Below are positions 24,794 to 34,111 of a DNA stretch of 60,354 nucleotides, piece after piece. The position numbers were made by a program, and so were the translations under genes. Each line of letters opens with the position of its first letter. The stretch's first letter is position 1. The notes beneath the pieces were generated by a model, which saw only the letters and a program-made list of their open reading frames with translations, was not told where the DNA came from and did not search any database. Source of the DNA: JBGCEZ01 sp045106735 (GTDB lineage Bacteria; Planctomycetota; Phycisphaerae; Phycisphaerales; SM1A02); the NCBI GenBank assembly GCA_045106735.1, contig JBGCEZ010000018.1:1-60354 (forward strand), written 5' to 3'.

Positions 24794-27268
24794 TCACGCA
24801 CCGCCGCGCCGAAGCATTGGGCCGGATTCCACGACCACCGCGGTGTCGATCTTCCGATCCGTCCCGGGCATGCTGCCGATGCCGTCGAAGAACGTCCGGA
24901 TCGTCTGCCGATAGTGGCGAGGATCGGGCATGGCGTCTCGGAACGCATCCAGCTGCAGCCCAATCGACTCGAACGGGATGTCCAGGGCGACCGAGTCATC
25001 AACGATTCGGAGATCGAGCGACGCGTAGTCGGCGAAGATCTCCGGACGGATGACGGTATCGGGAAGGAGCGTGCTCTTGGCCGCCGCTTCGGCCGGGACG
25101 CGGTCCCAGATGGTCTGATCTCGCCGATTGCCGTAGGCATGGTTGCCTTCGACATGACATCCGATCGGCCACAGCCGACCGAACTGCCCGTCATCGTTCA
25201 TCACCCGCGCGAACACCGGGTAGCGCTCGGCCCACGGAGAGCGGTTCCAACCGTCGGGGCCGACGGTGCGTTCGGCGCGGCCAACATAATCTTCCTTGCT
25301 GTACCGGCGCGGACCATCACCTTCGGCCGTGATACGGCGCTGGCGGTCGAAGTTCTTCTGGCCGCCAGAACCACGATTGAGCGCCCCGAATCGACCTTCG
25401 AGGAACAGATTGCCGACGATGCGGTGGCCCGCTCCGCCGTTCATGAAGATCGCCTTCTCCGCGGACTTGAAAAAGATGTTGCCTTCGCAGGTGGATCCGG
25501 CTTGCAGGTCATCGAGGTGGATGCCCGCGCGGGTGACCTTCCCTGGAACGTGCATCAGGTGATGAAAGAAGTTGTGCCGGTAGACGACGCCGTATCCGGT
25601 GAGATCCGCTCCGGCGTAGATCGCTCCACCATCGCCTTCGTCGAAACCAATATTGAACAGTTCATTGCGTTCGATGCGGTGGTCATTGCCCGAGACCACC
25701 ACCGCTTGGCCCAGGGAGTTGTGTATCAAGTTGTTGGCGAATCGATTGCCGACGCCGCTGATTCCGACGTTGACCTTCTGGTGTCGAAAGCTCCGTTGGT
25801 ACAGATGGCAGTTCGACACCTCGTTGTCGCCCGCTTCCAGGACCCCGTCGCCGCGGCGCCCCCCGCCCAATCGCACATGCCGATTGAGGTCGACGAAGTC
25901 GCAGCCGATCAGGCGATTGCGCTGCCCGTCGAGGCTTGCGCCCATGGCCGTCGAACTCTGGACGGTGGACGAGGCGATGAGGTTGTCGGTCCCGCGGACG
26001 ATGTTCCAGGCGATGCCGGAAGCGAGGGCTTGCACGTCGAGCCCCACGATCGAAACGTGCTGGGCGCCGTCGATCGTGACGAAGCCATCGGCCGCCGGGA
26101 GCGAAATGGTGGTGTCGTCGGTGAGCGGCGTCGGCGGGAAGATGAACAGCCGATTCGTCAACGGGTCGAAATGCCATTCGCCGGGGGCGTCCAGTTCACA
26201 GAGCAGACCGAACACGCGAAAGGGTTTGCTGTTGCGCCACGCCCACCCGTACGCGAGAACCCGCGAAAGGTGCATGGCTTCCCGCTCCGCGTCGGCGGCC
26301 ACAAGCGGTTGCGCTCCGAGCAACCAGTCGGCATCGAGAAAGCCGCTGAGAACATTGCGACGGTTGTTTCGCGCGAGCTCCGCTTCCCACTGCGCCCACG
26401 TCCCGGCCATTTCGTCGCCCCGGGCCCGCACGCCCGCCCACGCCCCGCGCGGTTCGGTGCGTGACCCCTTCCATCCCGGTTCGCGCCCCGGTTCAAGCCA
26501 CGGATCGACGCCGGCGCGCACGCCGTAGGCTTGCTTGCCGATCGGAATGGCCGGGGGCGACACTTCGCCCTCGACTGGCGTGTTGTCCAGCCGGGCGTAG
26601 CCGGCATTGGGGAAGACCGAGGGCAGGTACGAACGACCGTCGTACACCAAGGTCAGGACGACGTCCGAGGCCAGGGCGGCAATGAGGTCCGGATCGTCGA
26701 TGGTGGTCACGCGGATGGACGCGGCCGCCGATCCCGCCAGCCGGCGACGTTCGTCGGCGTCGTCGACCGGGGCGAACGAGGAGGCGGCCACGGCCCGGCC
26801 GCCGTCGAACACCGGCTCGGCGCCGGGTGCGGCTCGGATCACGATGGGCGATTCGGGCGACCCGGCACACTCGGGGCCCAGCCGGATCGGCTCGAGAATC
26901 GGGTGGACGCCGCCGTCGACCAGCACGGTCACGCCCCCAACCGGCACACCCGACGCCTTGAACTCGGCCGACAGGCGGCGGACGGCTTCGTCAAGGGGCA
27001 GCGGGCGATCGCGAGATCCGTCGCCGTTCGGCATCGCATCCGGCGACACATGCCAGATGACCGGCTCGGCACGCGTGACCGCCCGATCGCCGTCGTTCAG
27101 CGTCGCTCCCCCGGGTTTGGCGGCCGCGGGAACCGCGGCGATCGCGATCAACGCGACGGCGAGTTGCTGGCCGAGGGCGACCAGGTGGCGACGGGACACG
27201 GAACGCGAGAGGTGCAGCACGGGAAACTCCAGGGCGAGCGCTGACCGTGCAGCGTTGCCGAGCATCAC
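24794..27268 (-). CDS. Exported right-handed beta-helix protein, GH141/lyase-like
   Basis: About 824 residues with an N-terminal export signal (HLVALGQQLAVALIAIAAVPAAAKP). The N-terminal domain reads WHVSPDAMPNGDGSRDRPLP, a long gap, VTVLVDGGVHPILEPIRLGP, then SPIVIRAAPGAEPVFDGG, as in carbohydrate-active parallel beta-helix proteins such as GH141 and several polysaccharide lyases. The helix coils follow (VSIVGLDVQALASGIAWNIV, NEVSNCHLYQ, GNRFANNLIHNSLGQAVVVSG, NELFNIGFDEGDGGAIYAG, GNIFFKSAEKAIFMNGG). The catalytic site cannot be assigned by eye. Probably degrades an algal or other acidic polysaccharide outside the cell. It precedes the giant surface protein gene on the same strand. Confidence 0.78.
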   Translation of the reverse strand: MMLGNAARSALALEFPVLHLSRSVSRRHLVALGQQLAVALIAIAAVPAAAKPGGATLNDGDRAVTRAEPVIWHVSPDAMPNGDGSRDRPLPLDEAVRRLSAEFKASGVPVGGVTVLVDGGVHPILEPIRLGPECAGSPESPIVIRAAPGAEPVFDGGRAVAASSFAPVDDADERRRLAGSAAASIRVTTIDDPDLIAALASDVVLTLVYDGRSYLPSVFPNAGYARLDNTPVEGEVSPPAIPIGKQAYGVRAGVDPWLEPGREPGWKGSRTEPRGAWAGVRARGDEMAGTWAQWEAELARNNRRNVLSGFLDADWLLGAQPLVAADAEREAMHLSRVLAYGWAWRNSKPFRVFGLLCELDAPGEWHFDPLTNRLFIFPPTPLTDDTTISLPAADGFVTIDGAQHVSIVGLDVQALASGIAWNIVRGTDNLIASSTVQSSTAMGASLDGQRNRLIGCDFVDLNRHVRLGGGRRGDGVLEAGDNEVSNCHLYQRSFRHQKVNVGISGVGNRFANNLIHNSLGQAVVVSGNDHRIERNELFNIGFDEGDGGAIYAGADLTGYGVVYRHNFFHHLMHVPGKVTRAGIHLDDLQAGSTCEGNIFFKSAEKAIFMNGGAGHRIVGNLFLEGRFGALNRGSGGQKNFDRQRRITAEGDGPRRYSKEDYVGRAERTVGPDGWNRSPWAERYPVFARVMNDDGQFGRLWPIGCHVEGNHAYGNRRDQTIWDRVPAEAAAKSTLLPDTVIRPEIFADYASLDLRIVDDSVALDIPFESIGLQLDAFRDAMPDPRHYRQTIRTFFDGIGSMPGTDRKIDTAVVVESGPMLRRGGA

Positions 27269-27336
27269 CCGACGCCCGAGCGCGGCCGCATCGATGCTCC
27301 CGTGGATACTCGCCAGCGACCCAGACGTCCAGTGAT

Positions 27337-28866
27337 TCAGCGGCTCGGAGTCAGCGGTCCGGGGTTTGAATCGGCATCGGGATGGGGAGCGGCATCGGGA
27401 TCGAGATCGGCATCAGGGTCGGAAGCCGGCACCGCCACATGGGCCGGCGCTTGAGGTCGCGCAGGGTCGACGGTCGCCGGAAAGCTGCGGGGATCATCGC
27501 CAGCGTGGAGTCGGTCGACATAGGCCATCATCGGATCGCTGGCCGTGCCCAAGAGCACGTTGATCTCGGCGTGCGTTCGCAGGCCGGTGTCCATCACCGT
27601 CGACAGCGCGCCCGCGGCATTGAGGATGGTCGCCATCCGGACGGCATCGGCCATGGCGTCGCGTCGCCGGCCGTTGACCAGGAGCAGCGTACGCGGGTGG
27701 TCGGGCGTGGCGTTCTCAACCAGCTGCGTCAATGGCGAAGCGGCTCGCCATTCACTTTGATCATGGCCGAACGCGTTCACGTACAGGCCGCGGCTCGCGG
27801 GCGATCGGGCGATCTGCGCCGACACATCCAGCGCGGCGGTATCCAGAAGGACCGTTGTCCGCACGACCGCCCTCGGAACGGCCTCGGCATGCAGCCACTG
27901 TGGGTCCGCCGTGACAAGTGCGGCCAAATGAGCGCCAGAAGAATGGCCGAGCAAATGAAGCTGCTCCGGGTCGCCTCCGTAGCGGGCAATGTTCCGATGG
28001 ATCCAGCCGATGGCCGCGGCGCAGTCCGCAACGTGTGTGGGATGCCGAACTGCCTCAACCTCGGTTGATCCTGGCGATGCGTCCGGAGAGAGCCGGTAGT
28101 TCACGCTGACGTAGACCGATCCGCGGGCAACGAAGTGTCGCATCTTCGCGCCAACCACCGCGGCGTTCGCCTTGTCCCCCGAACGCCAGCCGCCGCCGTG
28201 GATCATGATGACAACGGGCCGGTCGGAGCCGGCGACGACGTGCGCGTGCGCGTTGCGATCTCGTACGGGATCCGGCCTTGGAACGTAGATGTCGAGGCGC
28301 TGCTGGGGATGGTGCGCGGCGTACGCAACATCTGCGTGTCGCCGCACGCTCGGCATCGCGGGCATCGCCGCAGGAGCATCGCCGGCGGCCGAGCCGCCAA
28401 GCTCTTCCCGACTGAGCTGGTCGTCGCCATTTTCGTCGAAACGCCGAAGTGCCGCTCGAAGCCACCGCGCGTCAGCGACGTCTTCGCGAGAGAGCATGCC
28501 ATCGCCATCGCGATCAAGCCGCCCGAAGCGCTGACGCAATTCCGACCGTCGGCGCATCGCCGCCTCGAACGCGGGCGAAGTGGACGGGACGGCGACCGGC
28601 GGATCGGACCGCGGCGCCCCCCAAGCCGCAGCCGTCAGGGGGGGGACGCTCGAGGCGAGCACGGCGAGCACGGTGAGTCCGACGACTCCCACGGCCCTGG
28701 TGATGGCGGATGTCCCGGCGATGGCGGCCCCGATCCCACCGCCGACCCACGTCAGGCGTCGGGCCGTCTTCGGCGACGGATGCGGCGACGGATGCGGCGA
28801 TGGTTTCTGCAACGGCTTCTGCAACGGTTTCGGCAATGGCTTCGGCAACGGATTCGGCAAGGACAT
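27337..28866 (-). CDS. Exported EF-hand plus alpha/beta-hydrolase (esterase-like)
   Basis: About 509 residues from ATG 28866. The N terminus is an unusual run of Lys/Pro/Leu tetrapeptides (KPLPKPLQKPLQKPSPHPSP), then a hydrophobic export segment (VVGLTVLAVLASSVPPLTAAAWG). Two EF-hand loops follow (DRDGDGMLSREDV and DENGDDQLSREEL), then a carboxylesterase-type hydrolase with oxyanion HGGGW, nucleophile GHSSGA, a candidate Asp in RRRDAMADAV and a His in TGLRTHAEIN. The C-terminal tail is repetitive (DPDADLDPDAAPHPDADSN). Likely an extracytoplasmic ester hydrolase (feruloyl/acetyl-xylan esterase-like BD-FAE group). Its neighbours suggest a polysaccharide-related role. Confidence 0.82.
   Translation of the reverse strand: MSLPNPLPKPLPKPLQKPLQKPSPHPSPHPSPKTARRLTWVGGGIGAAIAGTSAITRAVGVVGLTVLAVLASSVPPLTAAAWGAPRSDPPVAVPSTSPAFEAAMRRRSELRQRFGRLDRDGDGMLSREDVADARWLRAALRRFDENGDDQLSREELGGSAAGDAPAAMPAMPSVRRHADVAYAAHHPQQRLDIYVPRPDPVRDRNAHAHVVAGSDRPVVIMIHGGGWRSGDKANAAVVGAKMRHFVARGSVYVSVNYRLSPDASPGSTEVEAVRHPTHVADCAAAIGWIHRNIARYGGDPEQLHLLGHSSGAHLAALVTADPQWLHAEAVPRAVVRTTVLLDTAALDVSAQIARSPASRGLYVNAFGHDQSEWRAASPLTQLVENATPDHPRTLLLVNGRRRDAMADAVRMATILNAAGALSTVMDTGLRTHAEINVLLGTASDPMMAYVDRLHAGDDPRSFPATVDPARPQAPAHVAVPASDPDADLDPDAAPHPDADSNPGPLTPSR
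28765..28860. repeat. In-frame 12-bp tandem repeat, 8 copies, at gene start
   Basis: Read on the minus strand, eight degenerate 12-bp units follow the ATG-TCC of the esterase gene directly: ttgccgaatccg, ttgccgaagcca, ttgcagaagccg, tcgccgcatccg and variants, encoding LPNP/LPKP/LQKP/SPHP tetrapeptides. The array sits between the start codon and the export signal. Confidence 0.85.
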
Positions 28867-29155
28867 TGGCCCGACTCCAGTACGTGGTATCGACACCCGC
28901 GGTCGAGACTTGTACGGCGTCACACGTCGACGCATCCCCCGCCACTCGCCGGAAACGAGGGGCCGGGGCGGATCTGCCCCCGAGTTGGGATCGAGGCGGC
29001 TCCATGGGCCGCCCATGCACTCGATCCGCATTGTCCGCATCCGACGCCACGGGTGCATCGCCTCCGGCCGGTCGCGGGTATAGCCCGTACACCACCACGG
29101 GCGACGCCGTCTCCGGTCGGAACGGCGGAGCTCGCGGGTTTCCGAGGAGAAACCG

Positions 29156-30559
29156 ATGTCGACCCGCTCCATCGAACCGTCCCCCTGCCGCGTGACACGC
29201 GGCGCCACCCGTGGAATCGCCCGCGGCACCCACGTGCTTGCCGCCATCACGATCACCGCGATTCCCGCCGTGGCCCTCGCCGGGGACTGCGAGCCAACGT
29301 GGGACCCCACGTTTGGCCAGCCCGGCATCACATCCGGGATCGTCTTCGATCATGCATCCCTTGGCGGTGACCTCTACGCGTCGGGCAACTTCACCTCCAT
29401 CGGCGGCGTGGCGGCCAACCGCATCGCGCGCTGGGATGGCGTCGCGTGGAGCGCCCTCGGCACCGGGCTCGATGCGGCCGAGTGCTACGCCATCGAGTCC
29501 TACGGCGGCGACTTGTACGCGGCCGGATACTTCAACGTCGCCGGCGGCGTGCCGGGGACGGCGAAGATTGCCCGCTGGGACGGCACGGCGTGGAACGCCC
29601 TCGACGCCCAGCTCGAACTCTTCAGCAACCAGCTCTGGGACATGACCACTTGGGACGACGGAGGGGGCGAAGCGCTCTACGTCGTCGGCAACTACCAGAA
29701 CGCCGGCGGTGTGGCCGGGGCGAATTTCGTGTCGCGCTGGGACGGCACGGCGTTCACCCCCGTTGGCGGGAGCATCGGCGGTGCGGTGCCGCTGATCGTC
29801 TTCACCGCGCACGTGTGGGATGATGGCGACGGGGAAGCCCTCTACATCGGCGGACGGTTCTTGAATGTGGGCGGCACCGCGGCCAGCCGCATCGCCAAAT
29901 GGGACGGGACCGCATGGTCCGGGCTCGGGGCTGGCCTGACCGGCCCCGGTGCGACCCCGTCGGTGATGGCCATGGCGGCCTTCGACGATGGAACTGGGGA
30001 AGCCCTCTACGCCGCCGGGCAGACGTTCAACGACGCAGGCGGGGTCGCCGTCAACCGCATCGCCCGCTGGGACGGCACGAATTGGAGCGCCGTCGGCGAC
30101 GGATTTGACGATGGCGTCGTCTGGGGCCTCCAGGTCTTCGACGACGGCAACGGTCCCGCGCTGTACGCCTCGGGAACGTTCTCCGCCTCTGGCGGCACGC
30201 CGATGACGGGCCTGGCCCGCTGGGATGGCGTGAGCTGGGAGAACGTCGGCATGACCGACGACGACACCTACCGCACCCTGGTCTTCGACGACGGCACTGG
30301 AGACGCCCTCTACGTGGCCGGCCGCTACTCCACGATCGGCGGCGTCACGGCGAGCGGCATCGCCCGACTGCAGGCTTGCCCGAGCACCGGGCTCGTTGGC
30401 GACCTTGACGGTGATGGCGATGTGGACACCGGGGATCTCATCAACCTGTTGAGTCAGTGGGGCGCGTGTCCCGTCGCCGGTCCGTGCCCGGCCGACTTTG
30501 ACGGCAACGATGCCGTCGACACCGGCGACCTGATCACGTTGCTGGCCAACTGGAGCTGA
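29156..30559 (+). CDS. Secreted propeller-repeat protein with dockerin-like tail
   Basis: 467 residues. GAGGA at 29144-29148 supports ATG 29156. After a signal segment (THVLAAITITAIPAVALA) come about seven repeats of a beta-propeller blade, roughly LYxxGxFxxxGGVxxxxIARWDGxxWSxLGxG (for example GNFTSIGGVAANRIARWDG and GRFLNVGGTAASRIAKWDG). Two dockerin-like units close it: DLDGDGDVDTGDLINLLSQW and DFDGNDAVDTGDLITLLANW. This layout is common in Phycisphaera-type genomes. Function unknown; a surface adhesion or binding role is plausible. It ends just before a strong hairpin. Confidence 0.85.
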   Translation: MSTRSIEPSPCRVTRGATRGIARGTHVLAAITITAIPAVALAGDCEPTWDPTFGQPGITSGIVFDHASLGGDLYASGNFTSIGGVAANRIARWDGVAWSALGTGLDAAECYAIESYGGDLYAAGYFNVAGGVPGTAKIARWDGTAWNALDAQLELFSNQLWDMTTWDDGGGEALYVVGNYQNAGGVAGANFVSRWDGTAFTPVGGSIGGAVPLIVFTAHVWDDGDGEALYIGGRFLNVGGTAASRIAKWDGTAWSGLGAGLTGPGATPSVMAMAAFDDGTGEALYAAGQTFNDAGGVAVNRIARWDGTNWSAVGDGFDDGVVWGLQVFDDGNGPALYASGTFSASGGTPMTGLARWDGVSWENVGMTDDDTYRTLVFDDGTGDALYVAGRYSTIGGVTASGIARLQACPSTGLVGDLDGDGDVDTGDLINLLSQWGACPVAGPCPADFDGNDAVDTGDLITLLANWS

Positions 30560-30589
30560 TCGCGGCGGCGGCATCTTCCCCAACGAACA

Positions 30590-30623
30590 CCGCCCCGCCG
30601 ATCAGAGAGGATCGGCGGGGCGG
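30590..30623. terminator. Strong hairpin between convergent genes
   Basis: A perfect 14-bp inverted repeat (ccgccccgccgatc / gatcggcggggcgg) around a 6-nt loop agagag, 31 bp after the propeller gene and 46 bp beyond the minus-strand stop of the HbpS/GlcG-like gene. It suits a bidirectional terminator; no run of T follows on the plus strand. Confidence 0.75.
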
Positions 30624-30668
30624 CGGATTGGGGCTCGGTCGGACCGACTGTTCTGCCCGTACGGGTGA

Positions 30669-31085
30669 TCAGCTGATCGCGGCGGCGCCGGCGGCAGCGA
30701 CCGTGTGGTCGTCTTCAACCGAAGAGCCGCTGACGCCGATCGCGCCGATGACGACGTCGCCGACCTTGATCGGCACGCCACCGGGGAAGGTGATCAGGCC
30801 ACCGTTGGAGTGCTCGATGTTGAAGAGCGGGCCGCCGGGCTGGCTGAGCTCGCCGATCGTGCCCGTGTTCATGTCGAAGTGGCGAGCGGTCCGGGCCTTC
30901 CGGATCGAGATGTCGATCGACCCCAGCCAGGCGCCGTCCATGCGGGCGAATGCCTTGAGGTTCGCGCCGGCGTCCACGACCGCGATGTCCATTCGGGTGC
31001 CGATCTCGGCGGCCTTGGCCAGGGCGGCATCCACCGCGGCGCGAGCTTGGTCGAGGCTGATGTCGTGGGTCGAGAGTGCGGTCAT
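30669..31085 (-). CDS. GlcG/HbpS-like heme-degrading family protein
   Basis: 138 residues from ATG 31085. The family motifs are clear: LDQARAAVDAALAKAAEIGTRMDIAVVDAGANLKAFARMDGAW at the N terminus, SIDISIRKARTARHF in the middle and NGGLITFPGGVPIKVGDVVIGAIGVSGSSVEDDHTVAAAG at the end. Members include the heme-binding HbpS of Streptomyces and GlcG of glycolate clusters. The biochemical role in most bacteria is unproven, and here there is no glycolate oxidase gene nearby. Likely cytoplasmic, oligomeric, monocistronic. Confidence 0.87.
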   Translation of the reverse strand: MTALSTHDISLDQARAAVDAALAKAAEIGTRMDIAVVDAGANLKAFARMDGAWLGSIDISIRKARTARHFDMNTGTIGELSQPGGPLFNIEHSNGGLITFPGGVPIKVGDVVIGAIGVSGSSVEDDHTVAAAGAAAIS

Positions 31086-31283
31086 GGGAGGGCTCCGGGC
31101 AATCGGGATCAAGGGGTCGCCGGCACGTGCCGGGCGCGAAGCGTAGCACGATCGGCGGGCCGTGTTCAGCGTGCGTTGTCGAACCCATGGCGACGCCGTC
31201 GGGCGCGCCTCGGAGCCATCCTCTTCCCGCCGCCAGACCCCGCGCCGGCCGCCGCATGATCGCCGGCGCGATACGCTCCACGC

Positions 31284-31772
31284 ATGAACAGTTCCCCCGC
31301 CGTCCCCGGACCGATCACCAGCCGGCTCGCCCGCATCATCCGCGGCGACGACCCCCAGTCGCTCGGCCGGATGGCGTCGGGTTGGGCGATCCTGAGCAAT
31401 CAGCAACCTGAGGCCATCACCGGATGCTGCATGCTGATTCCGGACCCGGTCGTTTCGTCGGTCAACGATCTGTCGGAGACCGAGCGCGGCCGGTTCATGG
31501 GGGACCTGGTGCGCCTCGGCGACGCGGTGCTCGAGGCCACCGGCGCCGAACGCATCAACTACCTCATCCTCTGCAATCAGGTCCCCGAGCTGCACGGTCA
31601 CGTGATCCCGCGTTTCGCTGCGGAAGATCCGGCCCGGCGCCGCTTGGGCCCATTCGAAGCCTACGACTTTCCGGGCGCGCGGCTGGCCGATGCCGGGCCG
31701 GCGGGGCCGGATGGTCCGCTGCTGGCCCGCCTGAAGCAGGCTCTCGGCGCGGGGCCGTCCAGCTCCACCTGA
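31284..31772 (+). CDS. HIT-like protein with altered histidine triad
   Basis: 162 residues. The fold pattern of the HIT superfamily is visible: ITGCCMLIPDPVVSSVNDLSETERGRFMGDLVRLGDAVLEATGAERINYLILCNQVPELHGHVIPRF. The active-site loop reads E-L-H-G-H-V-I, so the first histidine of HxHxH is Glu, while the second and third are kept. Catalytic histidines of nucleotide hydrolases/transferases of this fold normally lie in this loop, so activity may be altered or of another type. No operon partner; convergent with the next gene. Confidence 0.72.
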   Translation: MNSSPAVPGPITSRLARIIRGDDPQSLGRMASGWAILSNQQPEAITGCCMLIPDPVVSSVNDLSETERGRFMGDLVRLGDAVLEATGAERINYLILCNQVPELHGHVIPRFAAEDPARRRLGPFEAYDFPGARLADAGPAGPDGPLLARLKQALGAGPSSST

Positions 31773-31931
31773 ATCTTGGCGACGTCGCCAATCGACTGAT
31801 CGCCGAGCGGTCCGACGTTGCGCACCGATGTGGGTCCGCACCCCGCGCCGTGGCGGCACAATGCCCGCCCGGCGGCGGCACGACGTCCGGCCTGCACGGG
31901 TACCCGTCAGCCCCGCGCGTCGCGACTCGGC

Positions 31932-33848
31932 TTATCCCCGAGCCGCACGAGCCTTGACCGCGGCCTCGTACGCCTTGGCCGCCGTGGCCCGCAGTTCGGG
32001 CGTGGCCAGCTCGCGGCGGAGCCTCCACTGCGGCTGGACCGGTTCCTTGATGGACCAGAGCGGCGTGCCGATCATTGAATCGCCGCGTTCGTGGTCCATC
32101 CACACCGTGATCGGGCGATCGATCATCTGGTCCGGCTGCTTGGGATCCGCGACCAGGAGCCGCATCTGCAAGCGCGAGCGATCGGAGTAGACCCAGCTCC
32201 CGCTCGAGTACGTCATCTTCTGCTCGCGGGCCCATGTCTCGATCGGCATGCGCACGGCCAACAGTTCGAACGTCGGCTGCTGCACCATCCACGCATCGAT
32301 CGCCACCGCGATGATCCGGTCGCGGTCGTCGCCGGTGTACAGATCGCGCGGCAGCTTGTTCTCCCGAATGATCAGGGCACTCAGCGAATCTGCTTGCCGC
32401 TTCAAGACGGTGCGGGCGGCGGCGAGTTCGCCAGCCATGGCGTCGCCCGAAGCCGGGTCGATGCGCCGCAGAAGCTGGATCTTCTCCTCGGCGAAACCGA
32501 GCTGCTGCGGAATGCCGCCGCTGAACCAGAGGGGCTTCTGCTCGGCCACCGCGGTGTCGGCGTATCCCGCCGCTTCGGTCAGATGCGAGCGAATCTGCTC
32601 GGGCAGCCGCTTCCCGGCCTCGGCCGCCGCGGTCATGAATTCGGCGTGGGCCTGGAGGAACCAGTTGCCGGCGTTCTCGATGCGGACGCCGAGGTCGGTC
32701 TTCTGTTGCATCACGCGCTGGTAGCGGCCGGCGATTCGGATGACCTCGGCCCGGGCTGCCTCCGACTGCTCGATGGCCTCGGCCGCTCGTTCCCGTTGGG
32801 AGTCAAGGATGCCGGGATCGCGGTACATCCCGGCGAGGTTCTGGAGCCGACGGAAGTCCGCTTCGCCCTCGGGATAGGCGGCGGGATCGATGATCGCCTG
32901 CAGCTTGCCGGCCAGGTCATTGAGGTACTTGGACGAGCCGTCGATGGCTTCGGCCGCGGCATTGAGTTGTTCGGCGACGGCGGACACGCCGCGCCCGTTC
33001 GCCGGCAGCTGCTCGAGCGCGTCGGCCACGAATCCCGCCTTGCGCCGCGCGTTCTCGGCGGTGGCCAGCCCGGCCGCGACGCGGCGGTGGTCGATCGCAA
33101 GTTGATCGGGGATCGAGACGAGTTCGCCCATGAGTTGGGTCAACGCCCGGGATCCGGCGTCGACTTCCCGCATGTTGAAGCGTGCACTTTTGAGGATGTC
33201 TTCTTGCTGGTAGTTGAGCTTGACGGCGTTGGGATCCTCGGGCTTGACTGGCGTCCCCGCCCCGCCACTGAGGATGCCCATGAGACGGGTGTGCACGGCA
33301 ACGGCGGCGTTGTACCGCGTTGCCGCATCGGAGACGCCGGCCCCCCCGGCCGGGAGCCCGTCCAGAATCGCCTTCGCCGCGACGAGGTCGGTGGCCGCCT
33401 GGTCCAGTCGGCTGCGGGCAAGCTTGGCCGCGGATCCCTTCGGTGGACTCGTGCGCCGGCCGATGCTGCCGTCCACGCTCGAGAGGTTCGCCTCGGCCCG
33501 CTTGAGCTTGGAGTTGACCTGGGCGACGGTGTTTGCCGTGCGGCCGGGGGCGGCCATGACGGAGTCCATCCCCCGATGGGCCGTCGACGCCGTTGACGTG
33601 GACGACGTGACCGCACGCGCCGAGGCTGCACCGGCCGGGACCACCGGCATCAGGGTCACCACGGCGATGAGCGACGCCAGGCCGGCCCACGTGGGAATCC
33701 GGCTCGAGCCCGGGGTCAGCACTGAGGAACCGCTTTGGGCCGCCGGGGCGGCGCGATGGCCAAGGTCGGATCCGGCCGCGCTCTGAACGCGGGTGCGAGG
33801 ACGGAAGCCAAGACGCGAAGTCCAGCGAATGGTGGCCGAGGTGGGCAT
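31932..33848 (-). CDS. Exported helical protein of unknown function
   Basis: About 638 residues from ATG 33848 (MPTSATIRW). A long N-terminal leader precedes a hydrophobic export segment (GLASLIAVVTLMPVVPAGAASA). The rest is rich in alpha helix with heptad-like patterns (TVAQVNSKLKRAEANLSSVDG; KLARSRLDQAATDLVAAKAIL; DSQRERAAEAIEQSEAARAEVIRIAGRYQRVMQ). The C-terminal domain (WSIKEPVQPQWRLRRELATPELR) looks more globular, and TWAREQKMTYSSGSWVYSDRSRLQMRLLVADPKQ is beta-like. I do not recognise the family. It could be a periplasmic coiled-coil scaffold. Monocistronic, followed by a convergent HIT-like gene. Confidence 0.6.
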   Translation of the reverse strand: MPTSATIRWTSRLGFRPRTRVQSAAGSDLGHRAAPAAQSGSSVLTPGSSRIPTWAGLASLIAVVTLMPVVPAGAASARAVTSSTSTASTAHRGMDSVMAAPGRTANTVAQVNSKLKRAEANLSSVDGSIGRRTSPPKGSAAKLARSRLDQAATDLVAAKAILDGLPAGGAGVSDAATRYNAAVAVHTRLMGILSGGAGTPVKPEDPNAVKLNYQQEDILKSARFNMREVDAGSRALTQLMGELVSIPDQLAIDHRRVAAGLATAENARRKAGFVADALEQLPANGRGVSAVAEQLNAAAEAIDGSSKYLNDLAGKLQAIIDPAAYPEGEADFRRLQNLAGMYRDPGILDSQRERAAEAIEQSEAARAEVIRIAGRYQRVMQQKTDLGVRIENAGNWFLQAHAEFMTAAAEAGKRLPEQIRSHLTEAAGYADTAVAEQKPLWFSGGIPQQLGFAEEKIQLLRRIDPASGDAMAGELAAARTVLKRQADSLSALIIRENKLPRDLYTGDDRDRIIAVAIDAWMVQQPTFELLAVRMPIETWAREQKMTYSSGSWVYSDRSRLQMRLLVADPKQPDQMIDRPITVWMDHERGDSMIGTPLWSIKEPVQPQWRLRRELATPELRATAAKAYEAAVKARAARG

Positions 33849-34111
33849 GGCGGGGTTCCGGTGGCGAGGAATCGGGGCAGAGCATCGAGGCGATGGCGCG
33901 GGGCAACTGGCGCTCCGGCGGCCGCGAGCCCCCAGCAAGCCGTCATCGGCTCGCGGGGACCGTCACCAACCCCGGCTCGGTTCTGTCGGCCAGCAAGGTC
34001 CGGATAACCGTCTGGGTCCCCGTCTCGATGGCCCCATCGCCCCGGATTTTCGCGGACAGCCGGCGATCCCGCCGACACTGGATTTGGCTCATCGGTTCTG
34101 GAAACTTGCCC

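Noticed and set aside
23945..26464. An 839-codon open frame on the plus strand opposite the beta-helix and giant secreted protein genes
   Set aside because: It spans two well-supported minus-strand genes and their gap, and has no motif or signal sequence; an artefact of third-position GC bias.
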